Shown here: piece after piece, positions 20,801 to 33,100 of the stretch
Position numbering within the stretch: the first letter of the stretch is position 1
Layout: each line of letters starts with the position of its first letter
Assembly (NCBI GenBank): GCA_014706295.1
Contig: JACSVZ010000011.1
Span: 7,116,163-7,180,162, forward strand
DNA from: Lycocorax pyrrhopterus obiensis
Taxonomy: Eukaryota > Chordata > Aves > Passeriformes > Paradisaeidae
DNA length: 64,000 nucleotides
Direction of reading: 5' to 3'
The notes under the pieces: model-generated
Seen by the model: the letters and a program-made list of their open reading frames with translations, nothing else
Databases searched by the model: none
What the model was told of the DNA's origin: nothing
Translations under genes and position numbers: made by a program

Positions 20801-23800
20801 GAAGAGCCTGTTAGGAAGTGGGCGGCTCTAAAGGGCACAACAACCAGTGGTTGACAGTTGTTCCCTCACTGATCAGGAAGAGCACCCTGCCTGCCTCTCC
20901 CTGAATTCCCTTGACCAGGGGAGCAGGCTGGGGTTTTTGTTATGGTCAGAACAGCAGGTTTGGTTTATTGTCCTGCCCGGGTGTGGTGATGAAACCCAGG
21001 GCTACCTGACAGGTACCTCTGTGCAGCACCAGGAATGAGTTGCACACCTCATTCCTTTTGCCATTTCCTGGCCCTGGTTTCTGCTGTCATTACACCTCTG
21101 TTTTTCCGATGTGGGCTCCTCCCAAATAAACAATCCACCCCTAATGACTTGTTCCCCATTGGCCCCAGTTTCGCTAAACCTGCACTCAGATTTGGGTTAC
21201 TTAGATAATCCCAGCCTTATATGGTATTACTGACACGGTTACCCTGGGGCTGATGGCCTTGCATGACTTTAGTCCCTGGAAGGTCCCTGGCAGTCCCTTC
21301 CAATTCTCTCTGCTGTCTGCTAATTTTTCCTCTAACTCCTCCTTAAGCACCTGTGGGATGCAGCCACCCTCACAGCACTATTTGTAACTTTTGTCACCCT
21401 CTCATAGTGTTATTTGTAATTCCTAGTGATATTTTTTTATGTCACATCAGTAGTTTCACACATTTTGTTCAATTAACTGAATCTCATGCCAAAACTGACT
21501 CCCTGGTCTGTCATTTGCCTGCAACCCCAACTGAGCATAGCCGGGAGAAAATCAGAAAGTTACTTACTTTTATCTGAGTGCTGGGCATGTTTTCCTTACA
21601 AAATTAAAGCAGACATCAGCAAGGAGGGGAACGCTGGAAGGTAGTGCTAAACAAGCTAAAAAGCCTGCACTGTGGGGATCTGTAAGGGATCTGTAAGTGG
21701 AGCGGGGAGGGAGATAGCGTAAGGGATTTTCCTTCTGAGTTAGCAAGAATAATTTAGGAGTTCTGCGTTTTTAAGTGCCAAGTTATCAAGGCACTTGGGC
21801 TTTACTATATTTTTTCCATCTGAAGGGTGGGTGGCGAATCCTTTTTTTCTTGTAAAGAGAGTGTTTTGAATTTGGATTTAGGTTTTGGAGTTTTTGGGTG
21901 TAGAGTCAGAGATCACAGAGCAACATGGGTTGGGGGAAAAGGGATTTAATTTCTTCCTCACTGAAAGAGATTTCTGTGTGATGAGCAGTGTTAGGTGTTA
22001 TGTATAGACCTTTTTCAAGATTGGGAGTGATCAGAAAAGTATACCAATTAAATTTATTAACCTTATCTGTTCCTAATAAACTCTTGGTCACGGACCTTTC
22101 TCTGTGAGCCAGAGCAAGATAAATTGAAAGTTTCAACAGAGTTTGGCATATGGTGTCTGAGCTGAAGTTATGAAGTTCTAAGTTAGATTATCAGGCTGAA
22201 TTTATAATTGGTCTTTAGCAAGATGAAAAACCTTTTTTCCTAAGCTCAGGAGAAAGCTCAAAAGGATTGTTGTTTTATCCTATAAGTAAGAGCTGGATGA
22301 GTAAAGAAAAAAGTGTGTATGTACATAAAAAGCTAAAAAGTGTGTGCATGAATATTGAAAAGTTGACATTGCAAGGACCTTCCTTCTCCATTTGAGTTGC
22401 AGCTGATTGGAACCCTTATCATTGATTTCCCTGGAAGCTTTGTACTAAGCAATGTTTGAGAAGAGTTTGTGCATTTGTATCTGTGCTATGTCAACTCTGG
22501 ATAAGCATCAACACACTATTATTTTATTCTAAACATATTTTTTGTTATTATTTGACAGGTTCACCTTATGTAATTGTTTGGCTTGTCTGTTATTCCTGAT
22601 GTGCTAAAACTGTGCTTTGGGGGATTTTTATGGAATGCAGAGCTTATTGCAATAGAAGTGTGATACAGGTATGTTATACGGATGTCAATAGTGAAAAAAG
22701 GTGGTGTGAAAATTAGTTTCTGTAAGGAATCAATACTTTACCTTAAACAAAAAGAAGTGTTTTTTTTAGAATTTTTTCTAAATACCTTTCAAAGACCCTA
22801 ATTTAAGACTTGAGAATGTTTGTGAGAAGTTTATACATTTTAAACCCATACTTTGTATAAAAAACCCAGCAAAACCAAAACATATTTGCTGAAATACAAT
22901 TTTGGAGGAAAAGGGAAAAGTATCAAAATCGATGCTGAAAATAAATCAGCCAGCCCTATTGCAGTCTCTCTCTATTATGTAAGTTACTGAATAAAGTCCA
23001 GCTTCCTTCTTTTCCTAATGTAAATATCTCATTGCTACTATCATCATAGGAGACAAAATGTTTTTAATAAGGTTTGGGTTTGGAAAAAGTGTTTCAGTTG
23101 ATTAGCATGTAATAGTGCATGTAACAGCTGAGATGTAAGAAGTGGCCTTGCTGTTGTTTGTTTTAGTTACCATGGCTTTAGTATACCTGTGTTATGCTTG
23201 CGTTCGCTACTTCATATAGAATTTTCTTCTTTCCAGTGTGCAGAAAGTCCCTGAGCTGTAAGCATGCAATCTTTTAATTTTACTAACAGTTCAAGTTCAC
23301 TTACTCAAGGATCTCTTCATGTGCATTACTCTGAAGCCCTGGTGGTTGTGTGCACTTTGGCCCTTAACTCTGTGTGAAGTCAGAACAAAAGACATTCTTA
23401 AGATAAAGGCTGCATTTGGTAAAAACACCTGCAAACCCACCATCTCTGTATGCAAACACAGATTTACACAGGTTTTGTATTTTCATGCTTAAAACTCGGA
23501 TTCAGCAAAGGTTTACATCTTTTTGAACTATATGCTTTTAACAGTCTTTCCTCTTAGGACGTGTTTTCTGTAATGGGTGGAACCATTCTCTGAAAAAAAC
23601 ATTCTCTCATTTACTACTTTGTGTTGTGTCTGTTCTTTGTGTGAAGGCTTGTTCTCAATAAAAGGAGAGTAACAAAGACATTTTCATGTCACATAAATGT
23701 AAAGATCCTATTGCTACACCTTTAGATGTATTTAAATTTTCCTGAAGTATCTTGCAGCTGTTACAGGTAAACCAGGCCCTCTAAAAGAAGGGTGAGCAGG

Positions 23801-26800
23801 GAACGGCTGAAGAATGGTAGTAAGGTAGTGCTGGGCAGACTGAATAATTTAAGCCAGGATGAAAGAAACCATTAGAGAAGGTAACTAGGGACAAACAGCA
23901 GTTGTTTAATGTTAACTTATTTTAAGAATCCTTTAGCAAAAACCCAAACCCAATAGTAATATGGCTTCTGGAGGTAAGAAGCTGCCTCTGAAGGTCCATC
24001 TGCTATGCAACATACCTTTTGAGAAGAAAGGAGACAGCAGTGGTGCATAATATTTTGAGGCTCGGACATGTATCAACTGCAATGAAAGTATTCTGCAGAA
24101 ACAATTTGCTGAATAACTTACTTATTCTATAGAGGAAACCACACCTGCTCATTAGCCTACCCATATTCCCTCTTAAACAAAGCCAGTCCAGCTTTTGACA
24201 GAATCTTGTCCTTCAACAGGGTAAACAGATTCCTGAAAGTTTTTATAGAATTCCAGCAGGTGATGAATTGTGACTCTTTCCTCTATGCTTTAAGCTTATA
24301 TTTGTAATTTTGTTATAGTTAAGAGTCAAATTATTACTAGATCAACACATAATCAGTGTTTAGGAAATACATAAGGAATTTATTAGAAACTGCTGAATGT
24401 CAGATTTCTACATTTCCATTTTCTATTGCACATGCTCTCTCCAGTTTACATTGTCTCAGATAAATTAGTTTACACAAAATATTTCACTGTTTTCATGAGT
24501 GCAAAGACTACAAAAAATAACAAAGAATAATGTTTCATCTGGAGTTATGAAGGTATCTGCATTTTCTCTCTTCTTCTATATAGCCAAAATATTGATGTCT
24601 AGAGTTATGTGTTACTTTAGAGAAAGTGCATCTGATAAAAGTTTTATGTACAAGACAGATCTTTGTGCTCAGAAAAAACGCAGAGGATTATCACATTTGG
24701 AACTTTCCAAAATGAAACACTTTTACAAGTTGGAACAGTATTTCTTGACCAGTTCAAGAGTGCTGTTTCAGAGCTGTGTACTAAAGGGCACATCTATCCT
24801 TACATAGAGATTTTTATGAGTTTGTTTAAGTATGCACCAATACCTATTGCATTATTTGTTGTAGTTCTAAAGGTTACTTCATAACTTTAGCTTCAGACTT
24901 GTTCCAGTTGATCTGACTTTTACTGTTGATTTCAGCATAAGTGCAAGTCTGGAGCTTTACCCAATGTCTGTTTGATCTTTTCCAATTTGAAACATATTTG
25001 AATAACAAGTTAAAATTGGAATAGTTTTTTTATCTGTCCTGAACGAATAATGTGGACAGAGTGTCTGAAAGTGAGATTTTTGCCTTTCAGCTACCACCAA
25101 ACTCTTTTAGCCTTCAGGAATAATATGTGACTTCAGGGAGAGAAATACTAAAATTGATTTGCAGATCCTGTCTAGCACTAAAAGCAGGAATTGTTTATTC
25201 ATACATCTGCTACCTTTGTACTCTGTGAAAATGTGAAAAATAACTGTTAGCTTGTCATCATACTCCTCTTGAATTTCTGACTAATTTCTGACTTCCGAGA
25301 AGTCTGGGAAGGGGGAAAGGGGAGGAAATAGAATCTCTTCCTGTGTTATTTAATGACTTTTTTTTTTTTTTTTTTTTTTGGTAATTCAAAGTGGGAAAAA
25401 AAAGGCCTGAATAAAAAAATAATGAAAGGGTTTGTGAGAAACAGTAATACTTAAGACAGTCGGACTCACAGTCCTCAAAGATGGCTCTCCTGATTTGGTC
25501 ACAGGATTCACAGATAAGATTGGGAGTTTTAAGACCATCTGATAAAACTTCCCCCAAAATACAGACCAGCCTGCCTCATTCTCAGCTAAGACTATTTGTG
25601 ATATTAAACTGTTGTTCTAAAGAAATTGCCCCTGTGATGCATTGTGGTTAATGCTTCTAATAGTGCACAGTAGTTATCCCTTTCATGAGATAAATGCAGC
25701 TTCTCCAGCTAAAATCTGATTTGCAAATTAATCAGGAAACAGGAAGAGTCCAGACAAAAGGGGACTGTGAAGGGAATCTGACTTTTTTTGTGTGTGCAAT
25801 TTTCCCACCTTTTAAATGTCATTGAAATAGTCTGTATTATGTTGGACATGCAAGTTAGCGTATCAGACAAGTATTGGAGATTTCTTCCTTTTTTTTTTCC
25901 TTCTCTCATCTCTGTAAGGAATGAAGGAATTTGGCATCTGCTGCCTGTAAAAAAATGCCGAGAGAAACTACAGAAATGCTTAGTTCCACTTTGTCTCTGC
26001 AAGTGGATACCCACTGCAACCCCCTTCAAGTCTGCATCCACCTCCCGGCCGGTGTCCTGCACACAGCTGTGGCCAGGGAAGTTCCTGCAGCCGGGCTGTG
26101 GCTGAGCTCTGTTGAACTGGAGGTGGCAGTCATTGACAAAATACTTCTTCTCAGCTAGAGGTCTGAGGCTTGAGAAACCTAGGCTTTTCTCAAGGCCAGA
26201 GGTCTCCCCGGAATGCTTTCCAACCATCTCTGATTAAAGCTGGGAACAGTTCTTTAAGACCATGTGCCAAACGACTGCTGTCATCAGGGTGTGCTTTGTG
26301 CTGTGTTACATGCCAGCGGCTCCCTCTAGGAAAAGTCTGTGGTAAAGGACTTTAACTCGTTTCTCTTGCTGCTTATTTGCGTTTTTCCTGCATCTCAGAA
26401 ATTTTCCATGTGGCAGTGCAGCAGAAGCAGACTGGCTCTGTGATAAGGATTGTGGATATTCCTAGTGCTGCGGGAATGTACTGCTGAAAGCAGTGTAGGG
26501 TGGCCGTGCTGCCTTGCTGAAGTCTTCCTGTTCTGCCTTGATTGTCAGAGAAGCAGGCATACTAGGAGAAGACCAGTCACAGTAGTTCATCTTGGGTATC
26601 TTCAGATAAACTTGAACTTTGAAATCTTATTTCTATCTGGAAAGAAATTAGTCCTTCTCAAGTAAGATGAAATAAGCGTACTTAATTTCTGGTTAAAGCT
26701 GAAGCACGCAGTTCAAAGAATATTCTTGTTTCTTTCTCATTTTTATCAGGAAATCTTGAAGGAAAAAAAAGTGAAAGGGAGAAAAGCCTGGCATTTAAAT

Positions 26801-26990
26801 TGTGGCAGTTTTCCAAATCTAAGTAATGTGGCTTGGTGACTATTAAAAAAAATATATATACTCTGTGTGTTGTGACAGTTGGGGATGCAGCTGACCTGAC
26901 TTGAATTCAATTACCTTAAGGTTATGAACTTCCTTATCTTCTGGGTATTATTTGTCCTTCTTAATTGTCTCCTATCATTAAAGAAATGAT
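17881..26990. other. Intergenic region, no gene recognised
   Basis: The first part (about 17.9-18.7 kb) is moderately GC-rich, then the sequence becomes AT-rich. There is an 11-bp tandem duplication (GGATCTGTAAG, 21676-21697), several A/T runs and a 22-T run at 25358-25379. A segment around 20.8-21.3 kb is more GC-rich and could be an old repeat that I cannot classify. The longest ORF (25709-26227, minus, 172 codons) has no recognisable domain. No tRNA, miRNA hairpin or coding exon is supported. Confidence 0.5.
25358..25379. repeat. Homopolymer run of 22 T
   Basis: An uninterrupted T run, followed within 40 bases by shorter A runs. I looked for flanking direct repeats that would mark a minus-strand retrocopy and saw none. 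Confidence 0.95.
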
Positions 26991-26995
26991 TTTTC

Positions 26996-27135
26996 GTGGG
27001 CGGCCGGGGACCTGAGCCCGTGTGTCCCCTGCTCACTCCGGAGCCCCCGGGCCGCCGCTCTCGCCGCTCGAGGGAGCTCTTGCTCGGGAAATGACTCCGG
27101 TCCCACCTGAACCTGCCTCTACCGTGCCCACACCT
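26996..27135. promoter_or_regulatory. Isolated CpG-rich pocket, possible small CpG island or enhancer
   Basis: About 140 bp with roughly 14 CpGs sits in AT-rich intergenic DNA, with runs such as GGGCCGCCGCTCTCGCCGCT. The edges are abrupt. It could be a small orphan CpG island (promoter of a non-coding transcript or an enhancer) or an inserted piece of GC-rich sequence. Nothing coding is evident. Confidence 0.4.
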
Positions 27136-30100
27136 AAATACCTGCTTAACCCCCCCTAAACTTCACTTTGTCACACTAAACATTTTACATTAGACTTGCT
27201 CATCCTAAATTTTCAGCTAGAACAGAAGTATCAAGAATTGTTTCCATAGTAACTTGAAAATGGATCCTTAGAAACACGATCTACTAAACTGACAGTAAAT
27301 TTGGAATAATTTTGCTAATGGGACTTCTGTAAATTTAATAAACTGTCATTTTCAGCAAAATCTGGTCCATATTGCCCGGTCGGATAGCTCTGGCAGCTGA
27401 TTATAATTTAGTATGGGGGAAAACAATTTGAATACAACCCAGTGCTTCCAGTTTGGATCTGGTAACAGAAACAATAGTGAGAAGAATAAGGTCATACTTT
27501 TAAAAAGAAAGGAAAATAATACATTTTGAAACCTACAGGTAACAGCAGAAAAGGTGGGGGGTAAAAGATTTGTAGAAGGCAGAGAAACTGAAAGCAGAGG
27601 GTGACTTACATTTGCAATAGATCTTGCAGTAACAGGGCAGTGTAGGGAAGTGCTGTGTCATGGAGAGTGGCAGCCAAAGCCGCTTTTCTGTTTCATTTCA
27701 TGGGAAGTGCAACCACCTCTTGTGAGTGTCTCATGATCATAGCAAGGACTTGTAACACCCCATGTTGTCTTTCAGTAGAGATCAAGCTTTGTTTGTTAAG
27801 GGAATTCTTTGCTTCCCGATCTTTCACTTTTGAGGAAAAAAGAGGAAAAACTCACTCCTTTAAGAAGTTTAGAGATTATTTCCTAGGTATCCAAGTTATG
27901 ACAAAGCCTGTATCTCCTTGCCCTTTTTAATGTTACTTCAGTGATTTTTAATGAAATAGTTAATCAGAAAATAATTTCGAAATTAAACAGTCAAAATCAA
28001 ATTTTCTATTTTCCTTCTGATTGCTAAGAGCTAGTGAAGACTACCTTTTCCTCTTTGCAAGTCTGTGAACTGTGAATGAATATTTTTGGAGCCTTCAGCT
28101 TGACTCAGAAAATGAAACTAAAGAACTAAATGGTAGCCAGGAAGCCTTTGCCCGGTATCCAAGAAACACACATCTGGCAATAATCCTGGGGCTTCTGATT
28201 ACAAGCTGAAAGGGAAAACTTCATTATTCAAAGTACAGAAGACACTGAGAGAAGCTTTTTCTGTAGTATTCTTGGTTGTAGGAATGTAGTCTGTCATTTA
28301 ACAGAGATAAAACACTCTGCTGCCAAATCACTGGATGGCAGAAACCAGAAATTGTAAAGTAAAAGTCTAAGGACAAAACAGGGTGATGCAGATTGCTAAA
28401 TTCTAGGGCATGTTTTGTGTGTGTGTGCATTTAAAAAAAGGGACATAAGTAACAATATCAATAATATTTTAAAATACCCTGTAGAAACCATCTTACTTAT
28501 TTCTGACTATTAATGTCAGCGTATGTTTAAGGTAGCATCCTGAGTGAGTTATGCATATATAGTTCACTATATAATATATATATATTTGTAATAGTGATTT
28601 GCTGTGAAAATTTTTATTTCTAGGTAAGTAGGTTAGCATCACCTCAGGTATAATTTCAAGGGATTTCAGGTTTCAGGACAGACTTTTAAAAATACATCCT
28701 TTTAAGAGGCTCAGCTTTGCTCTCTCATCATTTATAACCTATATAAAAATGAAGCTAAGATTTGTGGCTTTTTGTTTTGATATTCCAGCATAGAACTAGT
28801 GTAGTAGTGGTGCAGACTTGCTTCCTAACTGCATTCACTGAACAGTGGAGAAGAGCTTTTTTGAACTGCATGTGGGAAAACAGTCTGTGTGTTGCCAAGA
28901 GGCTGTTGCCTTATTAAGCTTTAAAACAATTTGGCTTATATAGGGGAATAAAATCTGAAATCTTGGGGGTCTTTAATTCATTCAGTTCTATTGGCTAAAC
29001 CCAGGAACAATCACAATTAATCAAACAAGCTGATTTGGCTCAGGTAATGAAATTACAGTACCTGGTTTTGACATGCAGACAATTAAGTGAGCAGTTGACT
29101 TAGGCTGAGTATATTGATAATCTCGGAGCTGAGGTGCCCTGGTGGGGTAAGGTCTCACAACAATTCTCTCTGTTTCCAGCTGGAGAAGTGAGTAATGAGC
29201 CCAGCTGCCCTCTAGCATTGCTCCAGCTCACAAACACTCTACCTTCAGCATTGCCTGTTCCTGTCAAGTGTGGGAATATGTGGGCAATAACAGCTCAGTG
29301 CTCCTGACAGGAAGCATCTTGGCTAATGCCCTGTGACAAAGGGGGAGAGCCAAGCACTGCCATAACAGTGGGAGAAGGAGAGTTCAGTGCTGGTTCTGAG
29401 CTGACAGAGGGCACAGAGCCTGCCTACAACACAGCAGCATGAGCTAAATCAAAGAATCATTTCCTCCTACTGCTGGCAGAGCTGTATCAAAAGAAGTGTG
29501 ATATGGCTAGAGGAGATCAATAGAGGAGGGAGTCATCCCTTACAAAACGGTTTAGACATCCTTTGGAAAGGGAATATGCTGCATTAATCCTGAGAGACAA
29601 GTATTGGGTATAAAATAGAAATAACTACATGAGTATTGAGGATCGTTTTTATATTCTATAATGTGTGCATGCAGTCTTGCAAAGTTAAAGAGCATGCTCA
29701 GAGAGTGCCTATATATGCTTTTTTGGTTTTGTTCCCCTGCTAGCTGGCCAGCAGTGCCTTTTCTTAGTTCTGTAACTGTGCTGAACAGACATGAAATTAC
29801 TCAGCTGAACTGAATATTGGGTAACTACACTGGATATCTATCACATGTGAGGCAAACTGTATGAGAACCTTGGTAAGGAACTATGAATTAGCCAACTGTT
29901 CAAAGCAGAGGGTGCCAGTGTGGGCTGTAGAGTACTTTACATGGAAGTGAAGATTAAGGAGTTTCTAAATTTTTAGTAAACACCTTTCTCAAAGGGTTGT
30001 GGTGTCCTAAAGAGAAGAGAAATCAAAGCAGACTACTTTTTAAAAAGTAAATTAGGATTTTAGTTGTAGTGTCTGCTGCTTTTCCAAACAATGTAAGCTC

Positions 30101-33100
30101 CTTAGATTTACGCGCTAAGATTCCAAACACTTCTACCCAAGTAGTAAATAACTTGTTTTTCAGAACAACCAGATTTACTTCACTCTCCACTCTGACCCAA
30201 TATCACCATGGATAGTAATAGCAAGATTTACATCGTGTGTACTTGATCTGTCTTAATATACTACAATTTTCCTTCCAGTACAAATAAATCTAATAATTTA
30301 TACTCTCTAGCTTATATACAGCTGATATAAATTTATACTAACACTGTTCAGGTTAAAATTTTGCTGGACATAATAATGGGGAAGGGAGGACTGAGCTGTT
30401 TTGCGTTTTTATATTAAGTATGAGAAAGATACTGGCCTGGCCACTAACTCCTTCTCCTACCCTTTGGCCCTTATTGCTATGTTGCAGTGCTGAATTTTGC
30501 CTGCGTTAGTGAAAAGCCTTCATCTGGTTTGGTGCACACCTGTATTAGCAGTCAAAACTCAATGTAATTTAAAGTAGCTCATTAGCTGGTTGATTCTTTG
30601 CCTTCATTTCATGTTGTCAGTCTGAGCAATGAAAAAATGTCTGAAATCTTACAGTCATTTCCAGCATCTGAAGATCCTACTTGCTTGGTGTTTCTGGGAG
30701 GGTGTGTTGGGAGGAAGATTGTTCTAGAATATTTTTTTCATTTTTTTCTTTCATTATGCTTACAACAAAGAAAGATGGATGTGATCTGGGATTGTATTTA
30801 GAACTTATTTGTGTAGAAAATTTGGATTTCATATAAAAATAAGTGTAATTGTGTACCTGTTTTAAGTGTATTATGCAGACTTCTCTTGAGTGAATTGATA
30901 GCTATCCTATTCATTTTCAGCTTAGTGAGGAGGTGAAGACTATAGGGATTATGATGATATTTACTTTTTACTGAATGTCATATTTTCTTTTAAATATTAT
31001 GCTATAACCTTTCTCTCACTGTAGTTTGCTTTGTATGTTAAGGCAAAATTGATTCCTGAGCAGGAATTGGACTCAAGACTTGTGTTCTTAAATTTTATGT
31101 AAACTCCAGCTGTGCGTGGGATTTAAACTGGTATTTTGTAGAGTTGAACTTCACCTTTGTGACCTGGTTAAGGCATTTTTAACTTGATATCAGCAGGTCA
31201 CTTGTGAGGAGAGAAAGCTAATAAGAATTGATTCAAGCTTCACTTTTTTCACACCGAATTTCCAGAAGCTTTGAATAACAGCTGTAAAGAGTGATCCCTA
31301 TTTCCTCATTGTCACAAGACTTTTAAACATCTGTTACCTCATACCTACCTACTGGTGCCAAGGAGCTGTCACTTTTATGTCCAAGACTGTCAGTACACCA
31401 GATCAGCCCACCATTTTATCTGTCCCTATAGCCAGTTTGACATGATGCTCATAAATGAAAAAATTCCTGAAAAATGCCTATCCTTAAAGGCTGATTTCAA
31501 ATAGATATAGTTTGAGGATTTAATTACAATTTGAAATTGAAGTTATCATATACTTTACCATCCACTTACGTTGATGAATATTTTAATTTGGACTCTATCA
31601 GTGCTGTCAGTCAGACATGCTTGATGTACTTATCTGTTTGTCTCAAGTTCCACAGCTAAACGATTGTATTCCTTTTGAATATTGACCAATTCTTAAACTT
31701 TTTAAGGAGCTTCTCAGTTTTCACATGTGCTTCGACAGTGATGAATCAGGACATGTTTCTCTATTGTTGCACTTGTTTTTATTTATTAGGCTGGGGATCT
31801 TTGGTTTCATTGTTTGTTAGTCCTTGTACCTGAGGCCAGAATTTAGGGCAATGCTATATTAGCATTAGTTTCAGTTAAAAATATTCTGTAAAAAGTCATT
31901 TTTCGGTTGACTTAAGGACTCCAGTAATATCCCTTACTTTATTGTACTGTCATTATTCAGTGCAGGGATTAAATTTTTTGTTATCCTTAAAAAAGCTAGC
32001 ACAATACATCATGCAACAGTGGAGGAATTGTAGCTGGCGTGGCCTTTGATTCTCCAAAAACATACATGTACAGATTTCTTTATTCTGCAGTCATGAGCCA
32101 GTATAAACACTGGAAGAAAGGAGCACGTTCCTTTCATCCTCCCTGTAAGCCCCAGGGAGCACCAAAGAAAGTAAACTGGTAGCTAAAATGGATCACAGAG
32201 CACTGAGAATTGGAGCAGAGCATAGAGGTGGAGTACACATAGTAGTTTTGCAGGCAAGGAGTTTAATTAGGGCTGGGTTTCAGCAGCTTTGGTGTGCACC
32301 TGTACAAATGTCTACTTACATGTCTCATGTCATTATAATCAGAACTGCCTTTAATAGATCTTACAAAAGCTAAACCAGCAGTGATGATTTGTCCTTTGGT
32401 AAATTTGGACAAATGTGTCTTGAGGTGACTTTATGATATGTATCCCCTATCGCTGCTCTATTGCCAGAAATTAACTTTGTGCCTTTTCTGTGCCTTTAGG
32501 CATGAGGATTTATGAGTATTTGCAGAAAATAATTATTTGAAAAAATAACTGAATTTGTGGTTCTAATTATGCTTGTAAATTTAAAAAAAACCATTTCTAT
32601 AAGACTGTACTGTCTGATTTAACATTGTCTAAATTACAGTCTTGCAGTCTTCCTTGCTCAACACAGTTCAAGGGCAGCCTCATTACTTCTTTTCTGACCT
32701 TTGTCTATGAGTTGGTTCCGAGGTAAAGTCCTGGAAGACTTCAAGGCTAATACATCTTTCTGATTGAACAGGATTCCCTTGCTGTTCCAGGCTTTTTGGT
32801 TTTTTTCTCTGAGCTATCCCAGTGACATGTACTCAACACAGCACTACATTCATTAGTGCTGAAAGTGTCCTGCTGATCTCATAGCTGAACAACTGAAATA
32901 AAAACTATTGAAAAAGGGCCAATCATCCTCTCTAACTTTGTATGTAAAAACTAGTGCATCAGTGAAGATGAATCAGGTAATCAGTGCAGAAGGTGCATCA
33001 GTGGTTTGTGTCTGTATCCTTTTAGGACTCAATGGCAGCATAAAACAAGAGCTGTTTCTCTAACCAAAATTTATGTTGGTGATGATAGGAATAGCTTCAG

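Noticed and set aside
25358..25440. T22 run with nearby A runs as a possible minus-strand retrocopy
   Set aside because: No flanking direct repeat was visible, and no body sequence resembling a gene or SINE.
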